From positions 115,852-179,851 of the forward strand of contig DDSP01000025.1 of assembly GCA_002343445.1 (NCBI GenBank): a DNA stretch of 64,000 nt, written 5' to 3'. The translations under genes were made by a program, and so were the position numbers. Source of the stretch: Chthonomonas sp. UBA2387. GTDB lineage: Bacteria > Armatimonadota > Fimbriimonadia > Fimbriimonadales > Fimbriimonadaceae. The notes under the pieces are model-generated. The model was not told where the DNA came from. It did not search any database and saw nothing but the letters and a program-made list of their open reading frames with translations. This document shows positions 17,470 to 25,700 of the stretch, one piece after another (the first letter of the stretch is position 1; each line of letters opens with the position of its first letter).

Positions 17470-17895
17470 ATGACCACCGTCGAATGGAAAGGCAACATGG
17501 CCTTCGAGGCCACCCCGCCCAGCGGGCAGACGTTTCGCATGGACACCCACCCCGATCTGGGCGGCACGGAAGGCCCCAGCCCGATGGAGGTCCTCCTGGC
17601 CTCCGCAGCGGCGTGCAGCGCCATGGACGTCGTGATGATCCTGCAGAAGAAGCGCCAGACGATCACGTCCTACAGAATCGAAATCGAGGGCGACCGCGTG
17701 CCGCAAGGGACGTGGCCCCGGCCTTACACGTCCATCCGGATGCGCCACATTGTGGAAGGGCCGAATCTGGACCAAACGGCGGTTGCCCAGGCCGTCCAAC
17801 TCAGCGACGAGAAGTATTGCTCGGTGGTCGCCACGTTGCGCGCGAACACAGAAGTCAGCAGCACGTTCGAGATCGTCGAGCCTTCGCCGGCGTAG
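17470..17895 (+). CDS. OsmC/Ohr-family protein
   Basis: 141 residues. The family normally reduces organic hydroperoxides through two cysteines. Here the first is in ASAAACSAMDVV (about Cys49) and the second in DEKYCSVVATL (about Cys117), matching YhfA-type OsmC members. The central helix and the beta-strand flanks are in place. The protein is cytosolic. The open frame reaches far upstream, but this ATG begins the fold and has a promoter hexamer 7 nt before it. It is convergent with the MFS transporter gene 6 bases away. Confidence 0.92.
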   Translation: MTTVEWKGNMAFEATPPSGQTFRMDTHPDLGGTEGPSPMEVLLASAAACSAMDVVMILQKKRQTITSYRIEIEGDRVPQGTWPRPYTSIRMRHIVEGPNLDQTAVAQAVQLSDEKYCSVVATLRANTEVSSTFEIVEPSPA

Positions 17896-17901
17896 GCCCG
17901 C

Positions 17902-19125
17902 CTAGGCCGGCAGGGGCTTGTTCTTGGTCTCGGGTGCGAACGGCAACGCCGCGAGGCCAAGGACGTACACCAGAGCCGCCATCGCGACCCCGTGGGCGGG
18001 CGAACTCTTGTCCGCGCCGATCAGCAACCCCGTGACCCAAGGCAACGGCGATTGGGCGATCCGCGCCGTGTTGTAGGCGAAGCCCGAGCCCGTGGCGCGC
18101 AGCCTCGTCGGGAACAACTCGGGGAAGTACAGGCCGTAGATCGCTGTCAGACCGATGCTCAGGCAAGAGATGGTCGGCGCGATCCACAGCAGCGATTCGT
18201 AGGTCACCTTCCCTTGCAGCGCGAACCACGTCACCAGCGGGGCACCGACGAACCCAAGCACCAGCGCAGGCCGCCGACCGAGGCGCTTGGCGAGAAGCGG
18301 GAAGGCGAACACGCCAAGCAGCGTGCCGCCATGTTGGGCGTAGGTGACAAAGCTCGTCCGCGCGGCGATTTCGGCGTCGGCCAACCCCTGGCTGGCTTCG
18401 CGCACGAGGTTGGGCATCCAGTACGCCGCGTTTCCGGCCCCGGCGATGCCGACCGTGCCGATGACCATGGCGACCAGGGCCCGCTTGCGCCAAGGGCCAG
18501 GGCCGAACAGCTCCTTGAGCGAGCCCGCAGGTTGTGGGTCGGGTCGCTTCTCCGGCTCCTTCACGATCGTGCGGATGAACACCGTGACGATGGCGGGCGC
18601 GAGCCCGATGAGAAACATCCAGTGCCAGGACTGGTGTGCCAGACCGAGGTTGGCCGTCGCCGCGAGCACGGGTCCGACGGCTGCCGCCGTTTGGAGCAGT
18701 GCCGCCGCCAACGGGCGTTTCGAATCCGGGAACACCTCGGCGATCAAAGCTGCGCCGGCGGCCCACTCGCCGCCGATGCCGAGGCCCGTGAGGAACCGGA
18801 CGACGGCCACCTGCTCCCACGTTTGGCACGCGGCGGTAAGCGCCGTGAAGCAGCAGTACAGCAGGATGGTGAGGATCATCGTGCGGCTACGGCCCCACCG
18901 GTCGGCCAACACGCCGAACGCCAACCCGCCGACGGCCCAGCCGACGATAAACACGGTTTGGATCAGGCCCTCGATCTGTGGGCCGCGAGCGGCGTAGCCT
19001 TCAACACCGAGCAGGTCGGTCAGCATGCGCGACTTCGCCAAGTTGAACAGGGCGGTGTCCATGATGTCGAACACCCAGCCCAGCCAAGCGACGAAGAGAA
19101 TCTGCCACCGAAGCCGTTCGGTCAC
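17902..19125 (-). CDS. Major facilitator superfamily transporter
   Basis: 407 residues with about 12 membrane helices. The loop between helices 2 and 3 has GVLADRWGRSRTM, the MFS motif A. The next segments (FLTGLGIGGEWAAGAALIAEVFPDSKR) match the sugar/metabolite:H+ symporter branch that includes SialT/ShiA/YjhB-type carriers. The substrate cannot be assigned. The GTG start has TAGAAT 6 nt upstream and no SD, so the mRNA is probably leaderless. Confidence 0.92.
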   Translation of the reverse strand: MTERLRWQILFVAWLGWVFDIMDTALFNLAKSRMLTDLLGVEGYAARGPQIEGLIQTVFIVGWAVGGLAFGVLADRWGRSRTMILTILLYCCFTALTAACQTWEQVAVVRFLTGLGIGGEWAAGAALIAEVFPDSKRPLAAALLQTAAAVGPVLAATANLGLAHQSWHWMFLIGLAPAIVTVFIRTIVKEPEKRPDPQPAGSLKELFGPGPWRKRALVAMVIGTVGIAGAGNAAYWMPNLVREASQGLADAEIAARTSFVTYAQHGGTLLGVFAFPLLAKRLGRRPALVLGFVGAPLVTWFALQGKVTYESLLWIAPTISCLSIGLTAIYGLYFPELFPTRLRATGSGFAYNTARIAQSPLPWVTGLLIGADKSSPAHGVAMAALVYVLGLAALPFAPETKNKPLPA

Positions 19126-19131
19126 CGGCGA

Positions 19132-19137
19132 ATTCTA
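19132..19137 (-). promoter_or_regulatory. -10 box TAGAAT, leaderless GTG start of the MFS gene
   Basis: Six nt separate the hexamer from the GTG codon. It lies in the 19-base gap after the upstream gene. Confidence 0.55.
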
Positions 19138-19144
19138 CCGGCGG

Positions 19145-20173
19145 CTACCCGCCGCCCTGGTTGTGGCAGGCATCCAGACAAGCGCCAAGTTGGTTCTCGC
19201 ATGCGGTTCCACATTGCTCGAGATCGCGCGTCGCATTGGCGATCTCGTCGCTGTAGGTTTCTAACGCCGCCTCGACGGCAGCCTCCAGCAGGGGTGGGAA
19301 GTAGTCCATCGCCCACGCCACTGCGTTGTTGATGTTGTCAACGCACTCCTGATCTTCGCAGAGCGAAATCATGTAGCTGGAGAGTGTCTGGACCGCGCCG
19401 ATCGCGATGACGACGAGAGCGATGCGTGTGCTGACGAAGGCCTTGAACGTCGCAATCGCCTCGGCTTGATCGGTCTGGAACTGGGTCAAGCAGGTCTGGC
19501 CACAGGTCGCAAATGCTTCCTCGCATGCTTCGGTGCATTCGCTGGCTGTACCAAGTCCGACCCCTGACGAACCCTTGGCACCAGCGGCAGGGGGAGGCTC
19601 GATCGGATTCAACTCGGCGAAGATGCGTCCACGAACCTCTGTGAACATCATGATCTGGAACAGAGTCAACCGGTCCGTGGTGGAGACGACAGGTGCGGAA
19701 GGCGGAATCTGACCCGGGCGCGACGAGAACAGGACATAGGGGGCGTTCGCCGGATTGTTCTGAGCGGCATAGGCCGCCGGCAACCGGGGGTTCACGATGT
19801 CCAAGAACTCCTGAGCCGTGAGGTTGAGGGTGAAGTCCTCGCTCCTCGGGTCTGCAGCGAGTCGGGCTTCCAAGTTGTCGTACACGCTCTGGAACGTGGC
19901 GAGTTGGGCTCCTCGCGAGTTGAGCGTTGGCTCGATGAAACTGTCGTAGACCTGGCGCAAAGGGCTGTCCGCAGGCATCGCGAGCACGGTGTACAGGTTG
20001 CCGAACGCCTGGGTCATCTGCGTCAGATTCGTCGCACCTGCGACCGAGTTGCTCACGTCGCGCGTGGTGAGCGCATCGGTCCCACCCGACCCACCGCACG
20101 CCCAAAGGGCACCCACGAGCCAAAGGGTCGCCACATTGCGAACGCCTCGCCATCGCCTCGATTCCTGAAACAT
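19145..20173 (-). CDS. Lipoprotein with two identical CX3CX6CX3C motifs
   Basis: 342 residues of unknown function. The basic N-terminus and hydrophobic stretch end in lipobox LWAC (Cys26). Cysteines 213, 217, 224, 228 and again 321, 325, 332, 336 form two copies of C-x3-C-x6-C-x3-C in predicted helices. They flank a hydrophobic helix (about 250-271) and a C-x4-C pair (272, 277). Twin CX3C helices usually make a disulfide-linked hairpin, which fits a protein outside the cytoplasm. The first 200 residues are helical, soluble and cysteine-free after the lipid Cys. It is probably a single-gene transcript. Confidence 0.75.
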   Translation of the reverse strand: MFQESRRWRGVRNVATLWLVGALWACGGSGGTDALTTRDVSNSVAGATNLTQMTQAFGNLYTVLAMPADSPLRQVYDSFIEPTLNSRGAQLATFQSVYDNLEARLAADPRSEDFTLNLTAQEFLDIVNPRLPAAYAAQNNPANAPYVLFSSRPGQIPPSAPVVSTTDRLTLFQIMMFTEVRGRIFAELNPIEPPPAAGAKGSSGVGLGTASECTEACEEAFATCGQTCLTQFQTDQAEAIATFKAFVSTRIALVVIAIGAVQTLSSYMISLCEDQECVDNINNAVAWAMDYFPPLLEAAVEAALETYSDEIANATRDLEQCGTACENQLGACLDACHNQGGG

Positions 20174-20179
20174 CCAGCC

Positions 20180-20185
20180 AGTATA
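20180..20185 (-). promoter_or_regulatory. -10 box TATACT, leaderless lipoprotein mRNA
   Basis: The consensus-like hexamer in CTTATACTGG ends 6 nt before the ATG at 20173. No SD sequence is present. Confidence 0.7.
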
Positions 20186-20275
20186 AGCCCGGAGAACGCC
20201 AACTCCACCAAGAACTTGCAGAAAATGCGCGTTGTCCAGCTTGAAACCCTAAACAACCTTTTCGGACCGTTGGCG

Positions 20276-20281
20276 TATGAT
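20276..20281 (+). promoter_or_regulatory. -10 box TATGAT for dxs
   Basis: The context GTTGGCGTATGAT matches that before tatA. It leaves a leader of about 12-14 nt that contains the SD sequence GGAAGGAG (20285-20292). The ATG at 20277 lies inside the hexamer and so cannot be the start. Confidence 0.7.
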
Positions 20282-20300
20282 GTTGGAAGGAGCCCGCCCC

Positions 20301-22193
20301 ATGGATGTCTTCCCGATCCTGAGTTCCATCGTCCACCCCGTCGAGTTGCACCGACTGAACGACAAACAACTGGCCGACGTCGTTCACGAGGTGCGCAAGG
20401 CCATCCTGGAGAAGGTGAGCCGCACGGGCGGGCACTTCTCGTCCAACCTCGGGACGGTCGAGCTGACGGTCGCGCTCTACGCCTCGTACAAACTCCCGCC
20501 GGACAAGGTCGTGTGGGATACCGGGCACCAGGCGTATCCCCACAAGTTGCTCACCGGGCGGCTCGCGCGATTCGACTCGTTGCGCAAGCACAAGGGAATC
20601 AGCGGATTCCTCCGCCGCGAAGAGCACGAACTCGATGTGTTCGGCGCGGGCCACGCAGGGACGGCCATCTCGGCTGCGATGGGCTTCGCCTTGGCACGCG
20701 ACCAACTGGGCACGGGCGAACGCGTGGTCGCCGTCACGGGCGATGCCGCCATCTGCTCGGGCATGAGTTGGGAGGCCCTCAACCATGCTGGCGACGCTGG
20801 CACCGACTTGACGGTGGTGCTCAACGACAACCGCATGTCCATCGCGCCGAACGTCGGAGCGCTCACCTCCTACTTCACGCGCTTGCGGTCCCGGCCGTTC
20901 CTTCAATCGGCGGCCCATCAGGCCAAGCAAGTCGCCGAGAAGCTCCCCGCTCCGATGAGCCGAATGGCGGCGGGCCTGCGGCACGGCATCACCCACTACT
21001 TTGCGCCCGAGCAGACGGGCACCATCTTCGAGGAGATGGGCTTCGAATACATCGGTCCCGTGGACGGCCACGACTTCCCTACTCTGCTCGAGATCTTCCG
21101 CAACGTACGCGAACTGCGGGGCCCCGTGTTCGTGCACGCCCTCACGGTCAAGGGCAAGGGCTACGAGGTCGCCGAACTCGATGCGCGCAAGTGGCACGGC
21201 GTGGTCCCGTTCGACCTCGACAAGCAAGAGATGATCAAGGCGCCCGGCCCGGTGCAATACACCCAGGCGTTCGGCGACGCGGCCATCGAATGCGCCGAAC
21301 GCGACGACAAGGTGGTCGCGATCACGGCGGCGATGCCCGACGGCACTGGGCTCACCGGCTTTGCGAAGCGCTTCCCCGACCGCTACCACGACGTCGGCAT
21401 CGCCGAACAGCACGCCGTGACGTTTGCCGCCGGGTTGGCCGCAGGTGGATTGAAGCCGTTCTGCGCGATCTACTCGACGTTCTTGCAGCGTGGCTTCGAC
21501 CAGGTGCTGCACGACGTGTGCATCCAGAATCTGCCCGTCCGCTTCTTCATGGATCGGGCCGGGTTGGTCGGCGACGACGGGCCCACCCACCACGGCGCGT
21601 TCGACGTCAGCTACCTCTCGTTCATCCCCAACCTCGTGTTGATGGCCCCCCGCGACGCGACCGAACTGCGCGAGATGATGCGGTTCGCCACCGACTACGA
21701 TCGGGGACCTCTGGCCGTGCGCTATCCCCGAGGCGCGGGGCCTGGCCACTTGCCCGAGAGCCGCTCGCCCATCGTGTTGGGCAAGTCGGAAACGCTGCGA
21801 TCAGGAAGACACGTCTCGCTCATCGCGTTGGGCTCGATGGTGGAGGTCGCTTGGGATGTTGCCCTTGAACTCGAGAAGTCGGGCATCGAAGCCGAAGTGA
21901 TCAACGCACGGTTCGCCAAGCCGCTCGATCTCGCGGCGTTCGCGGAATCGGCCCAACGCACCGGAGCGGTCGTCACGTTGGAAGAGAACGTCCGGATCGG
22001 CGGCTTCGGCCAGCAGGTGCGCGACGGGCTGGCGGACGCGGGCTTGGGCGGGTTGCCCTTCGCCATCTGCGCGCTGCCGGATGCGTTCGTCGAACACGGC
22101 ACCCAACCGCTCATCCGCAAGGACTGCGGTCTTGACGCCGCCTGCGTCGCGGAGCGAGTCCAGCAACTGCTGGGAAGGAAGCGCCGCCGGTGA
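20301..22193 (+). CDS. dxs: 1-deoxy-D-xylulose-5-phosphate synthase
   Basis: This enzyme condenses pyruvate and glyceraldehyde 3-phosphate to DXP with thiamine diphosphate. It is the first step of the MEP isoprenoid pathway and also feeds thiamine and pyridoxal synthesis. The 630 residues show DTGHQAYPHKLLTGR, the TPP region ending in VLNDNRMSI, catalytic-region EQHAVTFAAGLA, and DRAGLVGDDGPTHHG. The usual GDG that opens the TPP motif reads GDA (VTGDAAICSGMSWEALNHAG). ATG 20301 is chosen for its GGAAGGAG; an upstream in-frame ATG overlaps the promoter. The stop overlaps the next start (GTGA). Confidence 0.96.
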   Translation: MDVFPILSSIVHPVELHRLNDKQLADVVHEVRKAILEKVSRTGGHFSSNLGTVELTVALYASYKLPPDKVVWDTGHQAYPHKLLTGRLARFDSLRKHKGISGFLRREEHELDVFGAGHAGTAISAAMGFALARDQLGTGERVVAVTGDAAICSGMSWEALNHAGDAGTDLTVVLNDNRMSIAPNVGALTSYFTRLRSRPFLQSAAHQAKQVAEKLPAPMSRMAAGLRHGITHYFAPEQTGTIFEEMGFEYIGPVDGHDFPTLLEIFRNVRELRGPVFVHALTVKGKGYEVAELDARKWHGVVPFDLDKQEMIKAPGPVQYTQAFGDAAIECAERDDKVVAITAAMPDGTGLTGFAKRFPDRYHDVGIAEQHAVTFAAGLAAGGLKPFCAIYSTFLQRGFDQVLHDVCIQNLPVRFFMDRAGLVGDDGPTHHGAFDVSYLSFIPNLVLMAPRDATELREMMRFATDYDRGPLAVRYPRGAGPGHLPESRSPIVLGKSETLRSGRHVSLIALGSMVEVAWDVALELEKSGIEAEVINARFAKPLDLAAFAESAQRTGAVVTLEENVRIGGFGQQVRDGLADAGLGGLPFAICALPDAFVEHGTQPLIRKDCGLDAACVAERVQQLLGRKRRR

Positions 22194-23203
22194 TCGCCGG
22201 GCTTTTGCTCGCGGCGGCGATCGCCCAAACCCAACCGCCCAAGACCTGGACGTTGCTTGCGGGCGGCGATTTGATGCTCAACGCCGTCTCCGCCAAGAAG
22301 AACCCGTTCGAAGCGGTTCGCAACGCGATCTCTGGCGCCGACATCGCCTACGCCAACCTCGAGATTCCGCTTACGTCGAAGTCGGGCGCGACGCCCCGCA
22401 AGTCGCTGGCCGACCGCAAGGCCAAGCGTCAGTTCGTACTGAAGGCTGACCCCGCACACGCTGCCCATCTCGCCGACGTCGGATTCGACGTGGTCAGCCT
22501 CGGCAACAACCACGCCATGGATTACGGCGCGGCTGGTCTGGCCGAAATGCTCGGGTTGCTCGACGGGCTCGGAATCGTCTACAGCGGAGCGGGCAACAAC
22601 TGGGCCGAGGCCATGCGTCCGGCGATCGTCTCGGTGCCCGGCGGGCCCAAAGTGGCGTTCTATTCGATGCTCGCTTTCAAGACCCGCTCGGCTCTGCGCA
22701 CGTGCTGGCCCGCCACCACCACCGGTCCGGGCATCGGCGTCCTGGCCTTCGATGCGACCATCAACGACTCGTCCAAGGCCACGCTGAGATCTCTGGTGAC
22801 CAAGGCCAAGCGGCAGGCCGACCTGGTGGTCTTTGCCCTGCACTGGGGGACCGAGCGAAGGACCGTGCCCGACCCCTATCAGATCGCCCTCGGGCGCGCT
22901 ACCGTGGACGCTGGGGCTGACCTGGTGTTGGGCGCGCATCCGCACGTGTTGCAGGGCAGCGAGGTGTACAAAGAGAGGCCGATCCTGTATTCGATGGGCA
23001 ACCTGATCTCGCCGCTCGGCGGCGAAACGGCCCTCTACAAACTCTCGTACGAGGGGACCAGATTCAAGAAGCTGGAGGTCCTGCCCGTGCGCTACGGATC
23101 ATCGGGTCTGGCGACGCTCAACGAAAAACAGGCCGCTTCCGCGATCAAGCGGGTCTTCGGGTTGGACGCCTCGCTGGCCCGGGCCTATCCGATGCCGAAG
23201 TAG
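22190..23203 (+). CDS. CapA-family protein (metallophosphoesterase-like), exported
   Basis: 337 residues; the GTG start overlaps the dxs stop. A short hydrophobic leader (VIAGLLLAAAIAQTQ) is followed by the CapA fold: AGGDLMLN, a segment with NLEIPL, VSLGNNHAMDYG, VVFALHWG and GAHPHVLQG with YSMGNLI. These are the metal-binding Asp/Asn/His motifs of the poly-gamma-glutamate CapA (PgsA) family. No capB/capC genes are near, so a role in poly-glutamate synthesis is not implied. It is co-translated with dxs, but a metabolic link is unclear. Confidence 0.9.
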   Translation: MIAGLLLAAAIAQTQPPKTWTLLAGGDLMLNAVSAKKNPFEAVRNAISGADIAYANLEIPLTSKSGATPRKSLADRKAKRQFVLKADPAHAAHLADVGFDVVSLGNNHAMDYGAAGLAEMLGLLDGLGIVYSGAGNNWAEAMRPAIVSVPGGPKVAFYSMLAFKTRSALRTCWPATTTGPGIGVLAFDATINDSSKATLRSLVTKAKRQADLVVFALHWGTERRTVPDPYQIALGRATVDAGADLVLGAHPHVLQGSEVYKERPILYSMGNLISPLGGETALYKLSYEGTRFKKLEVLPVRYGSSGLATLNEKQAASAIKRVFGLDASLARAYPMPK

Positions 23204-23210
23204 ACGAGTC

Positions 23211-23666
23211 TCAGACCACCTGCGGCAGCGGCTCCAAGAGGCGCTCTTTCGTGTAGATGAACGACTCGCGCTTGTAGTCGGCCAATTCGAAGTCCTTTTG
23301 GAGCACGATGGCGCCGGTCGGGCACGCATCCTGGCAGTAGCCGCAGAAGATGCACCGAATCATGTTGATCTCGTAACGGACGGCGTACCGCTCGCCAGCC
23401 GAGTAACGCTCCTCGTCGGTGTTCTCGGCGGCTTCGACGTAGATGCACCGCGCCGGGCACGCGCCCGCACAGAGCGAACAGCCGATGCACTTCTCCAATC
23501 CGTTGTCGTACCGCTTGAGCACGTGACGCCAACGTGTGCGGGGGTATTGCTCGCGCTTGACCTCGGGGTACATCACGGTGACCTTGCGGTGCTTCAGCCG
23601 CCGGGCAGTGATGCCGAAACCGCTGACCACGGGCTTGGCGATGTCTCGGAAGAACTCGACGCTCAC
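23211..23666 (-). CDS. nuoI: NADH-quinone oxidoreductase subunit I
   Basis: 151 residues. This complex I subunit carries two 4Fe-4S clusters and relays electrons toward NuoB. Both ferredoxin motifs are complete: CIGCSLCAGACP (Cys60, 63, 66, 70) and CIFCGYCQDACP (Cys105, 108, 111, 115). The GTG start overlaps the nuoB stop (GTGA) and has GAGGAGGT upstream. The frame is open further upstream but only as a shadow of nuoB. The usual nuoH between or beside these genes is absent. Confidence 0.96.
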   Translation of the reverse strand: MSVEFFRDIAKPVVSGFGITARRLKHRKVTVMYPEVKREQYPRTRWRHVLKRYDNGLEKCIGCSLCAGACPARCIYVEAAENTDEERYSAGERYAVRYEINMIRCIFCGYCQDACPTGAIVLQKDFELADYKRESFIYTKERLLEPLPQVV

Positions 23667-24247
23667 GCCAGCACCTCCTCGTCCTTCTCGCGCGGCAAGA
23701 GCAACTCGCTGAGGCCGATCTGGCTGATCGAGGTGACCTTGCGCGTGCGCAACTTTTCTTGGAGTTTCATCACGGCGAAGATCAACGCGTCGGGGCTGGG
23801 CGGACAGCCAGGCACGTAGACGTCCACGGGCACGACCTGATCGGCGCCCTGAACGATGGCGTAGTTGTTGTAGACGCCGCCCGAACTGGCGCACGCGCCC
23901 ATGCTGATGACCCACTTGGGCTCCGGCATCTGGTCGTAGATCTGCCGCAGCACCGGGGCCATCTTCTTGCTCAGACGGCCGGCGATGATCATCACGTCGG
24001 CCTGCCGAGGCGTGGCGCGGAACGCTTCCGAGCCGAACCGGGCGAGGTCGAACCGGGACGCGACCGTGCTCATCATCTCGATGGCGCAACAGGCCAGGCC
24101 GAACGTGAGCGGCCAGAGCGAGTTCGACCGCGCGGCGGCGACGAGCCGATCCACCGAGGTGAGCACGACGCTCCCGCCCTTCTCCATATCGCCGAGAACG
24201 GGCGTCGAGCTGTCGTGCATGACAAGGGTTTCGATGCGCTGTGGCAT
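23663..24247 (-). CDS. nuoB: NADH-quinone oxidoreductase subunit B
   Basis: 194 residues. The subunit binds cluster N2, the last Fe-S centre before quinone. Ligands are the adjacent Cys53-Cys54 (GLACCAIEMM), Cys119 (SMGACASSGG) and Cys148 (VPGCPPSPDAL). In most bacteria it belongs to nuoA-N; here only nuoI follows and an unrelated gene precedes it. TAAACT lies 7 nt before the ATG with no SD, suggesting a leaderless mRNA. A second Met at residue 10 is an alternative start. Confidence 0.96.
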   Translation of the reverse strand: MPQRIETLVMHDSSTPVLGDMEKGGSVVLTSVDRLVAAARSNSLWPLTFGLACCAIEMMSTVASRFDLARFGSEAFRATPRQADVMIIAGRLSKKMAPVLRQIYDQMPEPKWVISMGACASSGGVYNNYAIVQGADQVVPVDVYVPGCPPSPDALIFAVMKLQEKLRTRKVTSISQIGLSELLLPREKDEEVLA

Positions 24248-24254
24248 TGCGCCC

Positions 24255-24260
24255 AGTTTA
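24255..24260 (-). promoter_or_regulatory. -10 box TAAACT, leaderless nuoB-nuoI mRNA
   Basis: It lies seven nt before the nuoB ATG, in the 44-base gap to the next gene. This supports the pair being its own transcript. Confidence 0.55.
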
Positions 24261-24291
24261 CTGGACGCGCGGTGGTCGGTGCGAGTCCCGG

Positions 24292-25287
24292 CTAAGGACC
24301 TCCCTTACGACTGCGTCCACCTCGCCGACGCAGTGCGAACATGGCCAACGAACCCGCCAGCGCCGCAATGGTGGAAGGCTCGGGCACGACTGCGGCGCAC
24401 GAGTCCTCGATCCACTGCCGATAGCTGCCGACGCGGACATCGTTGATCTCGTCGCCCTCTTCGACCCACTCCGCGCCCCCGCCGAAGTGGCTCTGCGAAG
24501 TCGAGTGAACTCCGACCAAATCCCAACCCGTCATCGTAAACGTCCACGAGGGGCCGCCTGAATCACCGGACAGAACGTGCGCCTCGCCCTGGATCGCTGG
24601 GTCTGGGGCCGGCGGGCCGAACATGGTTGTGGCCTGCAACGAGTCGTAGCGATAGGTCACACCCGTCGCGGCGACGGACGATTCAGGTTGGCTGTCCACG
24701 CCGTTGAACCCGGCCAAGAGCGTCCCAAAAGAGGGAACGACGTCGTAGCGCCGGTTCACTCCGTCGAGCGTCGCTTGGTCGCCGTAGCCAGCCATGTAGA
24801 TGGTCGTCCCGTCTTCGACCGTTCCCAACTCGGGCATGACCATGGACGGGAGTGCGGACAAGTCGGGGACTCGAATGCCCATGACGGCCAGGTCCACCCG
24901 ATCCGAGCCGTTGGCGGGGCCTCCAAGCACGTTGATCGTGTGAGTCGCCGATGCAAACGAGAGGCCTCCCGCACCTTCGTTGCCGAACGCGACGGTGAAC
25001 GCCGATCCCATAGCGCCGGCGTTGACCGTGACCACGTGGTCTGCGGTGAGCACGCAGAACCAGCCGGCCGGGCCCGAGGCATCGGGATGCAGCGAGATGA
25101 CCGAACCCGTCCCTCCGTAGGACGAACCCGATGTGTCCTCGGCGGTGATCCGAACGAACGCGTTGCCGATCGCCGAGGGCGGCGAGATGGTCGTGAGCGG
25201 CGTGACGGCCAGGGGCCATGCGATGGCGCTGACCCAAAGGCCCAAGGCGGATGCGCCCAACCGAGGCGCGCGGTGCAGTTGTTTCAC
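24292..25287 (-). CDS. Trypsin-like serine protease with PEP-CTERM anchor
   Basis: 331 residues. GTG start with AGGAGGA upstream; signal-like hydrophobic segment at about residues 10-32. The chymotrypsin-fold triad is visible: His in LTADHV, Asp in DRVDLAVMGI and Ser in SGDSGGPSW. The C-terminus has VPEPSTIAALAGSLAMFALR followed by a basic cluster, a classical PEP-CTERM sorting signal recognised by an exosortase that also links to exopolysaccharide. No exosortase gene is present here. It is exported and probably surface-attached. The frame extends to 25425, but the SD and signal support 25287. Confidence 0.9.
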   Translation of the reverse strand: MKQLHRAPRLGASALGLWVSAIAWPLAVTPLTTISPPSAIGNAFVRITAEDTSGSSYGGTGSVISLHPDASGPAGWFCVLTADHVVTVNAGAMGSAFTVAFGNEGAGGLSFASATHTINVLGGPANGSDRVDLAVMGIRVPDLSALPSMVMPELGTVEDGTTIYMAGYGDQATLDGVNRRYDVVPSFGTLLAGFNGVDSQPESSVAATGVTYRYDSLQATTMFGPPAPDPAIQGEAHVLSGDSGGPSWTFTMTGWDLVGVHSTSQSHFGGGAEWVEEGDEINDVRVGSYRQWIEDSCAAVVPEPSTIAALAGSLAMFALRRRGGRSRKGGP

Positions 25288-25347
25288 AAGTCCTCCTGCG
25301 CTCGGTCTCGACCCAGCGGCCAAGCCGGGCGTCTCTAGGTTGCACTC

Positions 25348-25353
25348 AGTATA
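25348..25353 (-). promoter_or_regulatory. -10 box TATACT for the PEP-CTERM protease
   Basis: It lies 60 nt before the GTG start, leaving a leader of about 54 nt with a good SD. The rest of this 275-base spacer holds the divergent promoter for the 45-residue ORF and otherwise nothing I recognise. Confidence 0.6.
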
Positions 25354-25503
25354 AATCCGATGCGCCCTTGGCGAATCACCGATTTTCCGCGATTTCCTCC
25401 AAGTCAATCGGTTCGCAGGCATCATCCGTCGCGGGTGGGCGGGAGCGTTGCCCGTATGGGTGGGAACACAGGGGCCCGCTGTTTCCGCCTCGTTAGCCCA
25501 AGT

Positions 25504-25531
25504 TTGGCGAGCGCAAGACGTCTGCTATGAT
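25504..25531 (+). promoter_or_regulatory. Promoter TTGGCG-N16-TATGAT
   Basis: The -35 TTGGCG at 25504-25509 and -10 TATGAT at 25526-25531 are 16 bases apart, the best paired -35/-10 in the window. Transcription would start near 25538, upstream of GGAGG at 25546-25550 and the 45-residue ORF. Confidence 0.6.
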
Positions 25532-25562
25532 GGGATTTGATTCGCGGAGGCGATCGAGAAAC

Positions 25563-25700
25563 ATGAGTGGCCAAGGTTCCAACGGCGTTGCCCCACCTCT
25601 TGAGTTGGGCGAGATTGAGGTTGGGCAAGGCCGAGAAAACAGTGCTCTTGCTTCGGCGCCTAAGCCGAACTATGTCCACTACGTTCCGGCCAACCCATGA
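25563..25700 (+). CDS. 45-residue ORF coupled to the downstream lipoprotein
   Basis: A small ORF (MSGQGSNGVAPPLELGEIEV... to ...HYVPANP) with its own promoter and SD (GGAGG 12 bases before the ATG). Its TGA overlaps the ATG of the lipoprotein gene (ATGA), so translation of the second gene would be coupled to it. It is hydrophilic, has no signal peptide or cysteine, and contains acidic and proline-rich stretches. It could be a leader peptide, a small protein, or only a coupling device. I do not recognise it. Confidence 0.55.
   Translation: MSGQGSNGVAPPLELGEIEVGQGRENSALASAPKPNYVHYVPANP

Noticed and set aside
19338..21749. An 803-codon open frame on the minus strand
   Set aside because: It is antisense to dxs and out of frame in the cysteine-rich lipoprotein gene; both of those are clearly coding.
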